Assembly (NCBI GenBank): GCA_023374025.1
Contig: SIJG01000024.1
Location: 133,602-197,601 of the forward strand
Direction: 5' to 3'
From: Heterodera schachtii
Taxonomy: Eukaryota; Nematoda; Chromadorea; Rhabditida; Heteroderidae
DNA length: 64,000 bases
Shown: piece by piece, positions 46,641-56,599 of the stretch
Position numbering within the stretch: position 1 is the first letter of the stretch
Layout: each line of letters opens with the position of its first letter
The notes under the pieces: generated by a model
Told to the model about the DNA's origin: nothing
What the model saw: the letters and a program-made list of their open reading frames with translations, nothing else
Databases searched by the model: none
Position numbers and translations under genes: made by a program

Positions 46641-46669
46641 TAGACTATTTAAAAAAGAAAAATAATAAG

Positions 46670-47006
46670 TTCCGGTCGATGGGTGTCAGAATCGGTCTAC
46701 GTCAGTTGGGCCGGCACGGTTGGGCCCCAGCATGCTTTTCCATATAACTTTCTATAGCTACTGTTTAGCGATTAGACAATTACCAAAAAAGTTATACTAT
46801 GAAAATTGCAAAAAGTCGGAATTTTTTTTTTCCAGGCTTAAAATTTTTTTGTTTTTTAGTAAGGCTAATAAAGCATGTTAAGAGCTTTCGAATGATACCA
46901 ATATTGTTGGATTTGGATGCCAAAGAAAAAGCTAACGTGGAAAAGCATGTGGGGCCCAACCGTGACGACCCAACTGAGCGATTCCGGTCGATGGGTGTCA
47001 GAATCT
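46670..47006. mobile_element. Foldback MITE-like element, copy 2, with 24-bp flanking direct repeats
   Basis: A relative of the element at 6903-7312: the same inverted CAGTTGGGCC ends, TTTCTATA, AAAGTTATACTATGAAAATT and GAGCTTTCGAATGATACCAA. It is bracketed by identical 24-bp copies of TTCCGGTCGATGGGTGTCAG (plus AATC) at 46670-46693 and 46982-47005. Such long direct repeats are unusual for a target-site duplication and may be part of the element. Confidence 0.65.
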
Positions 47007-47650
47007 GATTCACCGACCTTTAAAATCCTCTAAAAAAATTTTTTTTTTAATATACTCTCGTACAAAAACGGCCGTACGAAAACGACCTGGCCCCATGTAA
47101 TAATCACTGTTAGGCCGGTACTCAAATGACTGCCCACACTTTATTTATTTTGTATGTATCCCTCGCGTCCCCCTTGTCGTCTCTTCCCTCCGTCCATAAA
47201 TACCCCGCTTTTTGACCTTTCTCTCGTCATTTGTCTCATTCGCATCATTTCCCGCAATTTTGTAATTTATTTTTTTGCTCCATAAATGTTGATTTATTTG
47301 TTTGCCACGAAACGGCATAACAATCACCATCCTCACTTTCTTAGGAGAAAACTTTTTTTCTTACTTGATTAAGGTCCACATTCTTAGCATCTAACGAAGG
47401 ATTAAAACCCATAGAAGTTTTGTATACTTAAGCAAATTCTGAATGTAAACTTTGACTTAGTTCGAAATGTTTTGGTCAAAAAAACAGGATGGATAAACCG
47501 GTAGATAATTCCAATACCAAATTTTTGGAAATTTGGAAAATTTCCACTTCCGACATTTATATTTTTGGGCTCGTAAATACTGTTCATATGTATGTAACTA
47601 AACTAATTAATAATCTGCATGTTTAAGAAACAATTATATAATTTATAAAA
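47007..47650. promoter_or_regulatory. Presumed 5' region of the SPRY gene, no motif identified
   Basis: AT-rich, no exon seen. It would hold the promoter of the SPRY gene starting at 47651. No core element can be pinned down by eye. Confidence 0.2.
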
Positions 47651-50547
47651 ATGTCTTCAAATTCAGCGAATGAACCGAATAACGGTAAGGGGTGAAGTGA
47701 TGGTTTTGAATTTTGAGTGAGGGAATTCACAAAAAAAATAAAAAATTTCCCATCATGTTTAAGTTTCCGTCGAACAATTCGCGCAGCTGCAAAATGAACA
47801 GAAGGCAATTTTGGAACGGATCAACGAAATAGAAAAAAAACAACAGCCGGGCCAATACGGTAGGATTACGATAAGTGCTTTTGAATTTTGGAGAATCAAA
47901 GTTTACGCAATGTCAATTTCTTTCATTTTTCAGCTTCAACTTCAAAAGTGAATGACCACCAATTTGCACAGCTGCAAAATGATCAGAAGGCAATTTTGGA
48001 ACGGATTAACGCATTAGAAAAAAAGCAACTGCCGGGCCAATACGGTAAGTTTACGATAAGTGCTTTTGAATTATGAAGAAAAAAACATTTTTCGACCAGT
48101 CATTGAAGAACAATTTTTCAATTTTTTAGTTTCTGCCGATGAATTCACTCACCGTATGAAAGCAATCGAAACCTTCTATTATGCATCGATTTGTTGGGGT
48201 TTGTTTTTTGAATTAAAAAAATAAAAACACATTAAATTCTTTGTTTTTATTATCAGGCGAAATTTCACCGAAGGAGGACGAAAAGGGAAAATACGGTAAC
48301 GAAAATAAGAAGATAAATCGAAAATAAATTCAAAAAAACTTTTTTTAAGTTTCTGCTGAGCAATTCACACAATTGCAAAATGATCAGAAGAAACTTTTGG
48401 AACGCGTCAACGAATTGGAAAAACAAGGGCCGACTATCGGTAGCATTATGATAAATAATATTAAAATTGTCTAGGTATTTTATGAATAGAATTAAAGTCA
48501 CCGATACCGCTTTCCCAATAATAAATTCATTTTTTACCATGTTTTAGCAATGATCAACGATCAACTCAAACAGTTGCAAAATGATCAGAAGAAACTTTTC
48601 GAACGGATCAGTGAAGTGGAAAATTTCCAACAGCAGAAAAAATACGGTAGGTTTACGATGAATAATTTACAATCATAAATTATTGTTTTAAAATTAATTC
48701 TTCTCTTTTTAAGTTTCCGTCGAACAGTTTCAAAGTGATCAGAAGAAGGCAATTTTTGAACGGATCAGTGAATTGGAAAAGCAAATGAAAGAACGGGTGC
48801 AGAAACAGGCTGATGAGGAAACGGAGCCATTGGCAAAGAAAGGTAACGGTGTTCAGAGAGCCCAGGTGCGCCACTTAATCCGCCGGGTGGGATTTTGAGG
48901 GATTCCCAAAATTGCGGGATTAATCCCGCGGGATTCAGTCCCACACGGCTCGCGCCGTAAAACGATTTTGAGATAGTAAATTGTGCTCATTGTCATGATT
49001 TAATTTTTTAATCAATCTTTGGCTTTTTGTGAATTCTTCAATTGTTTAAGCATTATTGGTCGATGAACAATTCGTGAAACTGCAAAATGATCAGAAGGCA
49101 ATTTTGAAACGGATCAACGAAATAGAAAAAAAACAACAGCCGGGCCAATACGGTAGGTTTACGATAAGTGCTTTTGAATTTTGGAGAATCAAAGTTTACG
49201 CAATGTCAATTTCTTTCATTTTTCAGCTTCAACTTCAAAAGTGAATGACCACCAATTTGCACAGCTGCAAAATGATCATATTTTTGTCAATTGCTGGGAT
49301 GCCAACTTTTGTCATGCTCAACTCCAAACTGACGACAGCTTAAAAATCCATTTGGGAACGGGAAAACATGGTAATTTTTTCCGAAAAATTACTTTCAAAT
49401 TTAAATTGCTCGAAAATTTTATAAGGAATTTCATAAATTTAAAATTTTTTTCATAATTGAACTGTTATAACCATTTAATAATGTTTAAATCTCAATCTTT
49501 CTTCAAAGGTGACCGCACTGTCTTTGCTAAACGTTCCTTATTGTTGGCCGTTCCTTCTTCACCTGTCCGCTTCTATTTCGAAATTTCCATCATAAAAATG
49601 AACCGGTAGGAGTATCATTTATTATATTTATATATATTTGAATACAATTCGGATGCTCATAATGGTAGCAATGCATTTTTACTGTATTTATTACTATATT
49701 CTTTGCTCGATGCATTGCATTAAATCAAGAGATTTGCTAAATACTTATTTTCAATGATTTTGCGCTTTTTCAGTACCGTCAGCTTTGGATTTGGCCAAAA
49801 AAATGCGAGCAACCTTTCTGGGACCTTTTTTGCTGAAACGTCTGCTTATGCGTATGGAAGCAGAGGCAGATTTTATGTCAACGGTGCCAGGTGCTGCGCA
49901 AATCCCGGCCATGCTTTCGGAACTACTGACACGCTCGGATGTGGCATTTTGGAAAACAGGAAATTGCTTTTCACGAAGAATGGACATTGTTTGGGTTGGT
50001 AAACAGAAAATTAAAAAAAAGAAGGTACACCCCAAAACACAGCAACAGAAACACAACCGGCAATAAATTTATTAAAAGTTTTTTCTTGACTTTCTCGAAA
50101 AATTTTATTTGAAAACAAATTTTAAAATTTATTCCCGGCTGTGTTATGTCTCGACTGTGTTTCGGCGGCTGTGTTTTGTCCTATTCCGTCATCAGCGACA
50201 GTTTCGTAATTGTGAATTTGACTTGACAAGATGGGTGGACACCATAACTCCTGCCGACCCCTTTTCTGTCAAAATTTTGCTCATAATTTTGACAATGGCT
50301 AAAAATGTGGCGCCGGAGAGAATTTTTAAAATCGGCTCATTGTTAAGAAGAATATATTGTTTTTATGAAATTTTAAAATAATACATATTATTTTTAATGC
50401 TTCATTTGTTAAGATTCAACTGAATATTCCCTTTCTCCATCTGATGATTGGGCGTTACTTTTTCCATTCGTTACTTTGATTATACCCGGTGACGAAATTG
50501 AGGCGAACTTTGGACCTGATTTCATTTTCGATTTGGCAACTCTTTGA
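47651..50547 (+). CDS. SPRY-domain protein with repeated coiled-coil exons
   Basis: Exons (13): 47651-47684, 47764-47859, 47934-48044, 48130-48198, 48257-48295, 48350-48439, 48548-48646, 48714-48842, 49051-49152, 49227-49370, 49509-49605, 49774-49994, 50414-50547; about 454 aa, in frame. Exons 2 to 9 are symmetric phase-1 modules, most encoding [18 protein letters not shown] followed by [12 protein letters not shown], i.e. a repeated coiled coil. The last four exons form a SPRY/B30.2 domain: [77 protein letters not shown], then [18 protein letters not shown]. In cyst nematodes SPRY genes are greatly expanded and some are secreted effectors (SPRYSECs) acting in plant cells. The first exon here ([12 protein letters not shown]) has no signal peptide, so this member is probably intracellular unless another first exon exists. 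SPRY domains bind protein partners. Function is unknown. Confidence 0.8.
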
Positions 50548-50639
50548 TGGAAACAAGCACAAAATCACGTGATGATCAATTTTGCTCGACATTTCTTTTA
50601 TTTTAAACTTTGCTTTTCCTTTTTTGCGCCTTTTAGTTT

Positions 50640-50880
50640 AAGTGGCCAATGACTGTAATTTCAATTTAAGTGACCAATGATTGTATTGCCTGTGTACACG
50701 TTACATGACACGTGTACTTCATGGGTTAGTATTGTACATGCATTAAAACATGTACAATACAAACTCATGAATGTGATATGTGTTGTGTAGCGTGTATATG
50801 GGTAGGTTGACAAAAAAAATTTATTTTATTTTTGGCCACTTTAACTGAAAAGTGCCATTTTTGTTTCACTGCCTGTTTTG
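50640..50880 (+). mobile_element. Left inverted repeat of a 3.8-kb composite region
   Basis: Segment with CACGTTACATGACACGTGTA, TTCATGGGTTAGTATTGTAC, GTGTAGCGTGTATATGGGTA and GTGCCATTTTTGTTTCACTG. Its reverse complement is found at 54235-54450. The segment itself has inner dyads (TGTACATG...CATGTACA). Together the two arms could bound a large foldback element or be two insertions of one repeat. Confidence 0.7.
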
Positions 50881-50954
50881 TTTTTTGTTTGAAGTAAATC
50901 TTTCTGAATCTACTTTAAGGAGGGAATTTTTTGATGTGTTTCAAAGGTGCTATG

Positions 50955-51865
50955 TGATTTCGACAGTACCGATAATTTTTTAAAAATACGGGTATATGAA
51001 AAATTGGAGCCTAAAATGAAGTGATACACTGAAGGAGTGGTCTGATCAAGTTGGTGTAAAAGACTTTTTTGTTCAGCACAAAAGATAAGTCTGCATGAAT
51101 TATTTCAGATTTTTATGAGCATTTTGAAATAGTTTTTCAAGTTTGGTAAAAAAACTTTTTCCGTCCCAAAAATGATCAGTTACTGTTCCGGTCCCAATAT
51201 TTCAAAAGTTTGTGAACAAAATTTGATAAAATTTTACATACCTCTAGAGCACAGGTATTGCTAAAAAAAAATCTTACAACTATGTATATTGGACAACTTA
51301 TTAATTACAAAAATAGCCACTGAACAAATTTCGGGAGTTTGGTAAAAGACTTTTTTCCACCAGTGTATGAGCACGCTCAAAGATAAATCAAAGGATCACG
51401 ATTTTCAAAATCTTCGACGGTGCTTGTGGGTTCGTGATTTTGCTCTCCCTGTCACCCTTCCTTTATAATTTTTACCATTTCAACCAGGTATAATTTTTTA
51501 TGTGAAGACGTAGCCCTACCATTTAAGAAAATTCGGTAGTAAATTTTGTGCTCATTAAAATTGGCTTATCGAAATTTTCCCAACCTCCTAGGGTTTTTTT
51601 CGAAATTTCCACTATTTTCAACGTTTATATGTCTCACGATCACCATGAAGGAGTGATTTGATCAAGTTAGTGTAAAATAATTTTTTGATCAGGATAAAAA
51701 AATACGCAAGTGTGAATAATCTCGGATTTTTAAATGATCTAAAAGTTGGTTATTCATGTTTGATTCAACACTTTTTTTCACCACTGTATCACTTCATTTT
51801 AGGCTCCAATTTTTCATATATCCGTGTTTTTAAAAAATTATCGGTACTGTTGAATTCACAATTTT
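50955..51865. mobile_element. DNA-transposon-like element with about 80-bp terminal inverted repeats
   Basis: The left end ACAGTACCGATAATTTTTTA...ATATGAAAAATTGGAGCC...AAAATGAAGTGATACA (50959-51029) is repeated in reverse complement at the right end (TGTATCACTTCATTTTAGG ... GGCTCCAATTTTTCATAT ... TAAAAAATTATCGGTACTGT, 51786-51860). TCAAGTT.GTGTAAAA follows on the left and recurs near 51664. No transposase frame, so non-autonomous; the ends are mariner-like only loosely. Confidence 0.75.
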
Positions 51866-51884
51866 TCTAATACTGTCTAAATCA

Positions 51885-52026
51885 ATCATTGTCGAATTCA
51901 CTCGCTGTCGAAATCACACGCACAGTGAAAAAAAGCGAAATAGTTTACTGTCGAAATCACGCACTGTCGAGATCAATCATTGTCGAAATCACTCACTGTC
52001 GAAATCACTCACTGTCGAAATCACCT
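51885..52026. repeat. 16-bp minisatellite (ACTGTCGAAATCACTC)
   Basis: About seven 16-base units, CACTGTCGAAATCACT with variants (ATTGTCGAATTCACTCG, ACTGTCGAGATCAATC), interrupted once near 51930-51945. It is contiguous with the right end of the TIR element. No spacers between units, so not a CRISPR. Confidence 0.85.
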
Positions 52027-52074
52027 GGCACGGTCTCAAAAGACCATTATCAGCGGTTCTTCCTCAAAACTAAA

Positions 52075-52250
52075 ACTGTGCCGGGGGCGGCATTTTGTTT
52101 TGTCATATGTCTGTCCCCTGTTTTACTTGTGAGAAAAAACGGGGGGGGGGGAGGGGGATATTGTGATGGTGGTGGTCCTAAAAAAGCATTTTTACACAAA
52201 TTTTTTATAATTGTGCTGATAAGGTGGTGTGATATAAGCTGAGGGGAGAA
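52075..52250. repeat. Dispersed repeat, inverted copy of 16430-16575
   Basis: Reverse-complement partner of the 16.4-kb repeat; it carries a 12-13 base G run at about 52140-52152 where the other has a C run. The shared sequence extends from CATTTTGTTTTGTCATATG to GTGCTGATAAGGTGGTG. Confidence 0.75.
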
Positions 52251-52289
52251 GGGGACAAATGAAGCGAGTCAAATTGAAATTGTGCCGCA

Positions 52290-52425
52290 ATAAACCGTAC
52301 CAGGGGTGGAGCGCGGACAGAAAAATCCCGCGTATCGTGCATCGCGGATTCAATTTGCCGCGGTCGCGGATCGCGCAAAAAAATCCCGCAGTCGCGGATC
52401 GCGGATTCAAATTGCATTTCTTAAG
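52290..52425. repeat. Short GC-rich CGCGGAT repeat patch
   Basis: CGCGGATTCAATTTGC / GTCGCGGATCGCG / AAAAATCCCGC words occur two to three times each within 130 bp, in an AT-rich surrounding. Similar CGCGGGATTCAGTCCC sequence is seen at 48900-48950 in a SPRY intron. Non-coding. Confidence 0.55.
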
Positions 52426-52833
52426 GTGTAATGGTACCAAAAAATTTTGGTCCATGTTGGCGCCAAAATTTAAGTGTGCTTAGGCTAAGAAATTCTAATT
52501 GTCTTAGGTAGTCCCTTTTTAGTGAACAGGGTCTTTGTTAGTTCTCATAAATGGCTTATTTTTAAGCCTTCCTCCTTGAAAATTACCAAAACATTGGTCC
52601 GGGAGTTGCGTGCCACTGCAAAATTTTTTTGGCACTTTTTTGTCTATCTTAGAAAGAGCCGGGCAATAAAAATATTTGACAATGTCATGTTTAAAATAGA
52701 CTTTTTATGCCAATATACATATCTACAAGAGAAATCGGAAAACAATAGCCCTGCAAAGGATTTAACAGTCATGATTATCGTTTTCAAAACAAAAAAAAAC
52801 AGATCTATCCATCCGCGAGATTCATTCTTCAAT

Positions 52834-52930
52834 TCATTGGTCGGGGGGGGGGGCTGCTGCACCGGTTGCACAACGCGAAGAATATATTGGGCCAGCGGTA
52901 TGACGACAGCATTGTCTTGCAAAAGGATAT
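52834..52930 (-). pseudogene. Orphan second exon of the ubiquitin-like gene
   Basis: Minus-strand frame ILLQDNAVVIPLAQYILRVV behind a TATTTAG acceptor, matching the second exon of the intact gene at 53084-53374. The corresponding first exon is absent upstream, and a run of 11 C shifts the frame before the usual stop. A partial duplicate. Confidence 0.6.
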
Positions 52931-53083
52931 CTAAATAATGTTCGGATGGAGGAAATTACGACTAAAAGAAGAATCACTTTTTGACCACTTCAATTAAACT
53001 TTGCACCAAAACAATTTCAAAAAAGACCTATTAACCGTCAAAAAAAAAGCCAGAGATCCATCCATCCATCCGATCATCCTCTT

Positions 53084-53374
53084 TCATTGGTTGGGGTGGG
53101 CCTGCTGCACCGATCGCACAACGCGAAGGGTATATTGGGGCTGCTGAGTAACGACAACATGGTCTTGCAAAAGGTCGCCTAAATAATGTTCAGATGGGGG
53201 AAATTTGGATTAAACAAAATTAGACATACTTCCATGGTAAATACGCATGCGCGCTGGGAGTATGTAGAGTTTGAGGAAAAGTGCATCTTTGAGCTGTGCG
53301 ACGGTGGAGTTCGGTGCCATTGTGATAAACTGAATGTTGTTCTTGTACTCAACACGTGCGTCGAAGTCAGTCAT
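53084..53374 (-). CDS. Small ubiquitin-like protein, 79 aa
   Basis: Minus-strand exons 53374-53230 and 53178-53084 join in phase (GGAA|GTATGT donor, TATTTAG acceptor). The protein MTDFDARVEYKNNIQFITM, NSTVAQLKDALFLKLYILP, ARMRIYHGSDLLQDHVVV, QYTLRVVRSVQQ has the length and strand-helix-strand spacing of the ubiquitin fold: STVAQLKDAL corresponds to the ubiquitin helix, MRIYHG to RLIFAG, and YTLRVVR to TLHLVLR. The end is AHPNQ, with no di-glycine, so it should not be conjugated to substrates. I place it in the ubiquitin-like fold on pattern alone. Neighbouring copies at 54516-54803 and 52834-52930 are broken. Function unknown. Confidence 0.6.
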
Positions 53375-53925
53375 ATTCAAAGGAAACTAATTTGTTTGCT
53401 TGAAAAAACGTTAAAAATGTTTAACTTGTTAAATATCATAGACAAATCCATGGATTTTGCTAAATCTGATCTCATACCCGTTCAGCGTTGCTTTATTTTT
53501 GTTTTTCTTCCTTTTTAGGAGGAGCATGAAACACAACGCCAAACCGCATCATGTCATAAAGAGGAACGAGGAGCGGCGAAATGCATCTGAATTTGGTTAC
53601 CGTTAAATGGCATAATAATGCAAAAAGGAAAGTTTTGTCAATTTGGGTAAATAAAGCATTTCGATGTCCAGTTTTAATTGTTTCACCATTAAAAAGTTCG
53701 AGTTTTCGCATGTGTTCTTGCTAGAATTTAGGTCCGGAATATGCCAAAATGAATGACATATCTTCGCAATCAGTGACTCAGAAAAAGCACAAAAACATGT
53801 TTTTATAACTTTTTAAATAAATTTTCCGGCTTAAAATATGGGTGGGGGGGATTATCGGCGGTGTCTTTAACCATCGGCTACAAAACATTCGTTTAATGCA
53901 TCGCAAGAAAGAAATGTTTGCTAAC

Positions 53926-54057
53926 CAAAGAGAGCCACGCTCGATCAAGTTCATCATGTCGTCCATTCGCATCACTGCAAATTCACCGAGCAAAGCGCCG
54001 TCCGGCGTTTTCTGCAAGCCCATCTCTCGAAGAAACCTTTCGGGGTCTGTTCCTTCA
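53926..54057 (-). CDS. Isolated coding-like exon, unrecognised
   Basis: Minus-strand segment between a TGCAG acceptor and a GTTAGC donor, 132 bases (symmetric phase), reading EGTDPERFLREMGLQKTPDG, ALLGEFAVMRMDDMMNLIER. Composition is protein-like and distinct from the surrounding repeats. I could not link it to other exons; it may be a fragment carried by the local duplications. Family not recognised. Confidence 0.35.
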
Positions 54058-54234
54058 CTGCACGCAATTGGTGCACAAAAGTCAGAAGAGCGAAGAACGA
54101 GGCAGGGCAATAAAATATTTGACAATGCAATGTTTAAAATACTTTTTGTGCCAATATATATACACATCTACAAGAGAAATCGGAGAGGAAATAGCCCTGC
54201 TTCAGAAAGATTTACTTCAAACAAAAAACTAAAC

Positions 54235-54450
54235 AGGCAGTGAAACAAAAATGGCACTTTCAGTTAAAGTGGTTAAAAAAAATTAAAAAGTTTTTGTCAA
54301 CCTACCCATATACACGCTACACAACACATGTACATATTCATGAATTTGTATTGTACATGTTTGTACAATACTAACCCATGAAGTACACGTGTCATGTAAC
54401 GTGTATACAGGCATTACGACTAAAAGAAAAATCATTTTTTGACCACTTCA
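54235..54450 (-). mobile_element. Right inverted repeat of the composite region
   Basis: Reverse-complement counterpart of 50640-50880: GCAGTGAAACAAAAATGGCAC, CCCATATACACGCTACACAAC, ATTGTACATG, CATGAAGTACACGTGTCATG. The distance between the outer ends is about 3.8 kb. Confidence 0.7.
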
Positions 54451-54515
54451 ATTAAGTTTTTGCAGCAAAACATCAAAAAACCAGAGATCCATCCATCCAT
54501 CCGATTCATCCTCTT

Positions 54516-54803
54516 TCATTGGTCGGGAGGGGGCAGCTGCGCCGGTTGCAAAACGCGAGAGAATATTGGGCCAGCGGTGTGACGAGAGCATTGTCTGGCA
54601 AAAGCGCAGCTAAATAATGTTCGGATGGGGGAAATATGGATTAAACAAAATTAGACATACTTCCACGGAAAATGATCTGGTGCGCTGGAAGAATGGCGAA
54701 TTTGATGAAAAGAGCTTGCTTCAGTTGGGCAATGGTAGAATTCGGGCCCATTTGAATAAATTCCAAATTCTTTGTATTCCACTCGTGCGACAAAGCCGGC
54801 CAT
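54516..54803 (-). pseudogene. Broken copy of the ubiquitin-like gene
   Basis: Same two-exon layout as the intact gene: first exon 54803-54661, second 54609-54516. The start reads MAGFVARVEYKEF, but exon 1 is two bases shorter than its intact relative and the conserved stretch GPNSTIAQLKQALFIKFAIL lies in another frame; exon 2 also has a one-base deletion. Splice sites are retained. Most likely a young pseudogene. Confidence 0.6.
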
Positions 54804-56599
54804 AATTCAAAGGGAATTAATTGGTTTGCTTGAAAAAACGTTAAAAATGTTTAATTTGTTAAATATCATAGAGAAACCAATGGATTCTGCGAAACCTGGT
54901 CTCTTACCCGTTCAGCGTTTATTTATTTTGTTTGTTTTTTGGTGGGAAGACGATTGCCATAATTTCTTTGCTTGAACAAGACCCATTTTTGCTATCAATC
55001 GAAAGTCAAACTCTACAGATGTTTTATATAACAAAATTATGTACTCAAGAGAGCAACAAAAATTATTGAAAAACGAAGTTATAGAGTTTTCTCATCGTTT
55101 TTTCTTAGTGTATTTTCTTTCTTGGCATTTATACCCGAAATGTTTGATACCAAGAATATATGCTTTGACTTAGTATAGAAAAAAATATGGCTAACACTTG
55201 CTTGGGGAAGATTTTTGTGAGAGGTCAAAATGGTTGTGTGAACCGAAACAAAGATTCATAAAATAAACAAGGCAGACAGTAATAAAAGGTTATAGACGCA
55301 TAATCTTTGTAAATTTTTTGCGCGCTAATTCAAAATTTACAAAGATCATTGCCTTTTTTTGCTTTGATCAGTCATAACTTTCTTAGTCTCCAACTAAATC
55401 CTGAACAAAAATAGGTTTCATTCGAAAGCGTTTTAAATTTTTTTTTAATTTTAAGCAATTTGGCACATAAAAAATGGATGGCATTGCCTTGTTTGGTTGT
55501 GATTGTACCATTACGTTTGCACATAAAAAAAAATTTGATTTGCGTGTTTCATGTAACAAATTAAACCACAAAAGGAACAAATTGAATAGCTGGTATGTTA
55601 AATCGTTTTCCTACCAAATTTTGTAAGACCCAAAAAATTTACGTGGCCATTTTTTTACAAATCTGTTTGGTAAATATCGGTCATATGGCCCGGAGCCCAA
55701 AATGGCCGAAATATATATCAATCGATAGCTATCGGTCTGTAATGTAAGAATCCGAAAGAATTTTTTTGCAGCAACCAATCCCTGAACTCATCGAGTGCTA
55801 TCGATTGGTCCGGGCTCGGTTTTGCTCAATTCCGAACCCCGGACCCGAATTCGAACAAAAAAGTTGATTTTTTTTTCAAAATACGCGTTAAATCGGTCTA
55901 ATTTTGGCGTAAATTGCATATTTTTATGCAATTAATACTTAAAGCATTATTTTGGATCAAAATAAATAGTTGTTAAATGATTCGAACCTTTTACCCAGAA
56001 AACTGTACCTACTTTTTTGTTCGAATTCGGGTCCGGGGTTCGGAATTGAGCAAATCCGAGTTAAGTTTCGTGATCAGCACCCTCGAAAACCCCCAAATAT
56101 TTGAGCTCAAATAAAAAATAATAATTTTATATTTGGGACTCCCATTCTTTACGATTAGCAAGATATTCGTTAGAAGCACACAACACACCAATTCATTCTT
56201 GGACTCCCAGTTCAAAAAATAGATGCATTTTTGGCTTTAAGTTACAAAGAAAAGGGAGGGAAAGGGCGGAGTTTCGAGTCCGTTCCACGGCTTTTTACTT
56301 GCATTTTTTTTCTCTAAATGGTATTAAAATATTTGGTGTAAATCAAGCTGAAAATGTCAAATTTGTACCATCAAATTTATTGTCAAATTCGTATGCTGTG
56401 TAATGTCAGTGGGACAATAAAATAATAATTAAATAGGGCAGATAATTTCTGCAACAAAAAGAGAAAAGTTTCCGGGTGTCGTTCCAAGAAGGGGAAAAAA
56501 GCGAATGGTTTATGATATTGTTAGGTGTGTTCAAGTAGAGTCAAAGTCCATTGCCGCCGTCATTCACCACCAAAACTGTTGATGTTCATTCAGCCAACA
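54804..56599. other. Intergenic, foldback element but no gene seen
   Basis: AT-rich. A palindromic element at 55815-56070 is listed separately. No frame with protein-like composition or splice context. Confidence 0.45.
55815..56070. mobile_element. 250-bp foldback (MITE-like) element
   Basis: The left arm CTCGGTTTTGCTCAATTCCG, AACCCCGGACCCGAATTCGAACAAAAA (split here by the comma) is mirrored on the right as TTTTTGTTCGAATTCGGG, TCCGGGGTTCGGAATTGAGC, AAATCCGAG. The core has TAAATTGCATATTTTTATGCAATTAATA, another dyad. A half-element with CCGGACCCGAACAAAAA occurs near 35407. Non-coding. Confidence 0.75.

Larger units (their letters stand above)
52655..54230. repeat. About 120-bp segment duplicated at 52655-52780 and 54100-54225
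   Basis: GGGCAATAAAAATATTTGACA...ATGTTTAAAATA...TTTTTATGCCAATATACATA...ATCTACAAGAGAAATCGG...AATAGCCCTGC at the first position recurs with few changes at the second. The two copies follow different neighbours, showing that this part of the region was assembled by several duplications. Confidence 0.75.

Noticed and set aside
50109..50381. 90-codon frame in the last SPRY intron
   Set aside because: Not in phase with flanking SPRY exons; the exon at 50414-50547 completes the SPRY domain directly from 49994.
51885..52026. CRISPR-like array
   Set aside because: Units are directly adjacent without unique spacers, and the genome is eukaryotic; it is a minisatellite.
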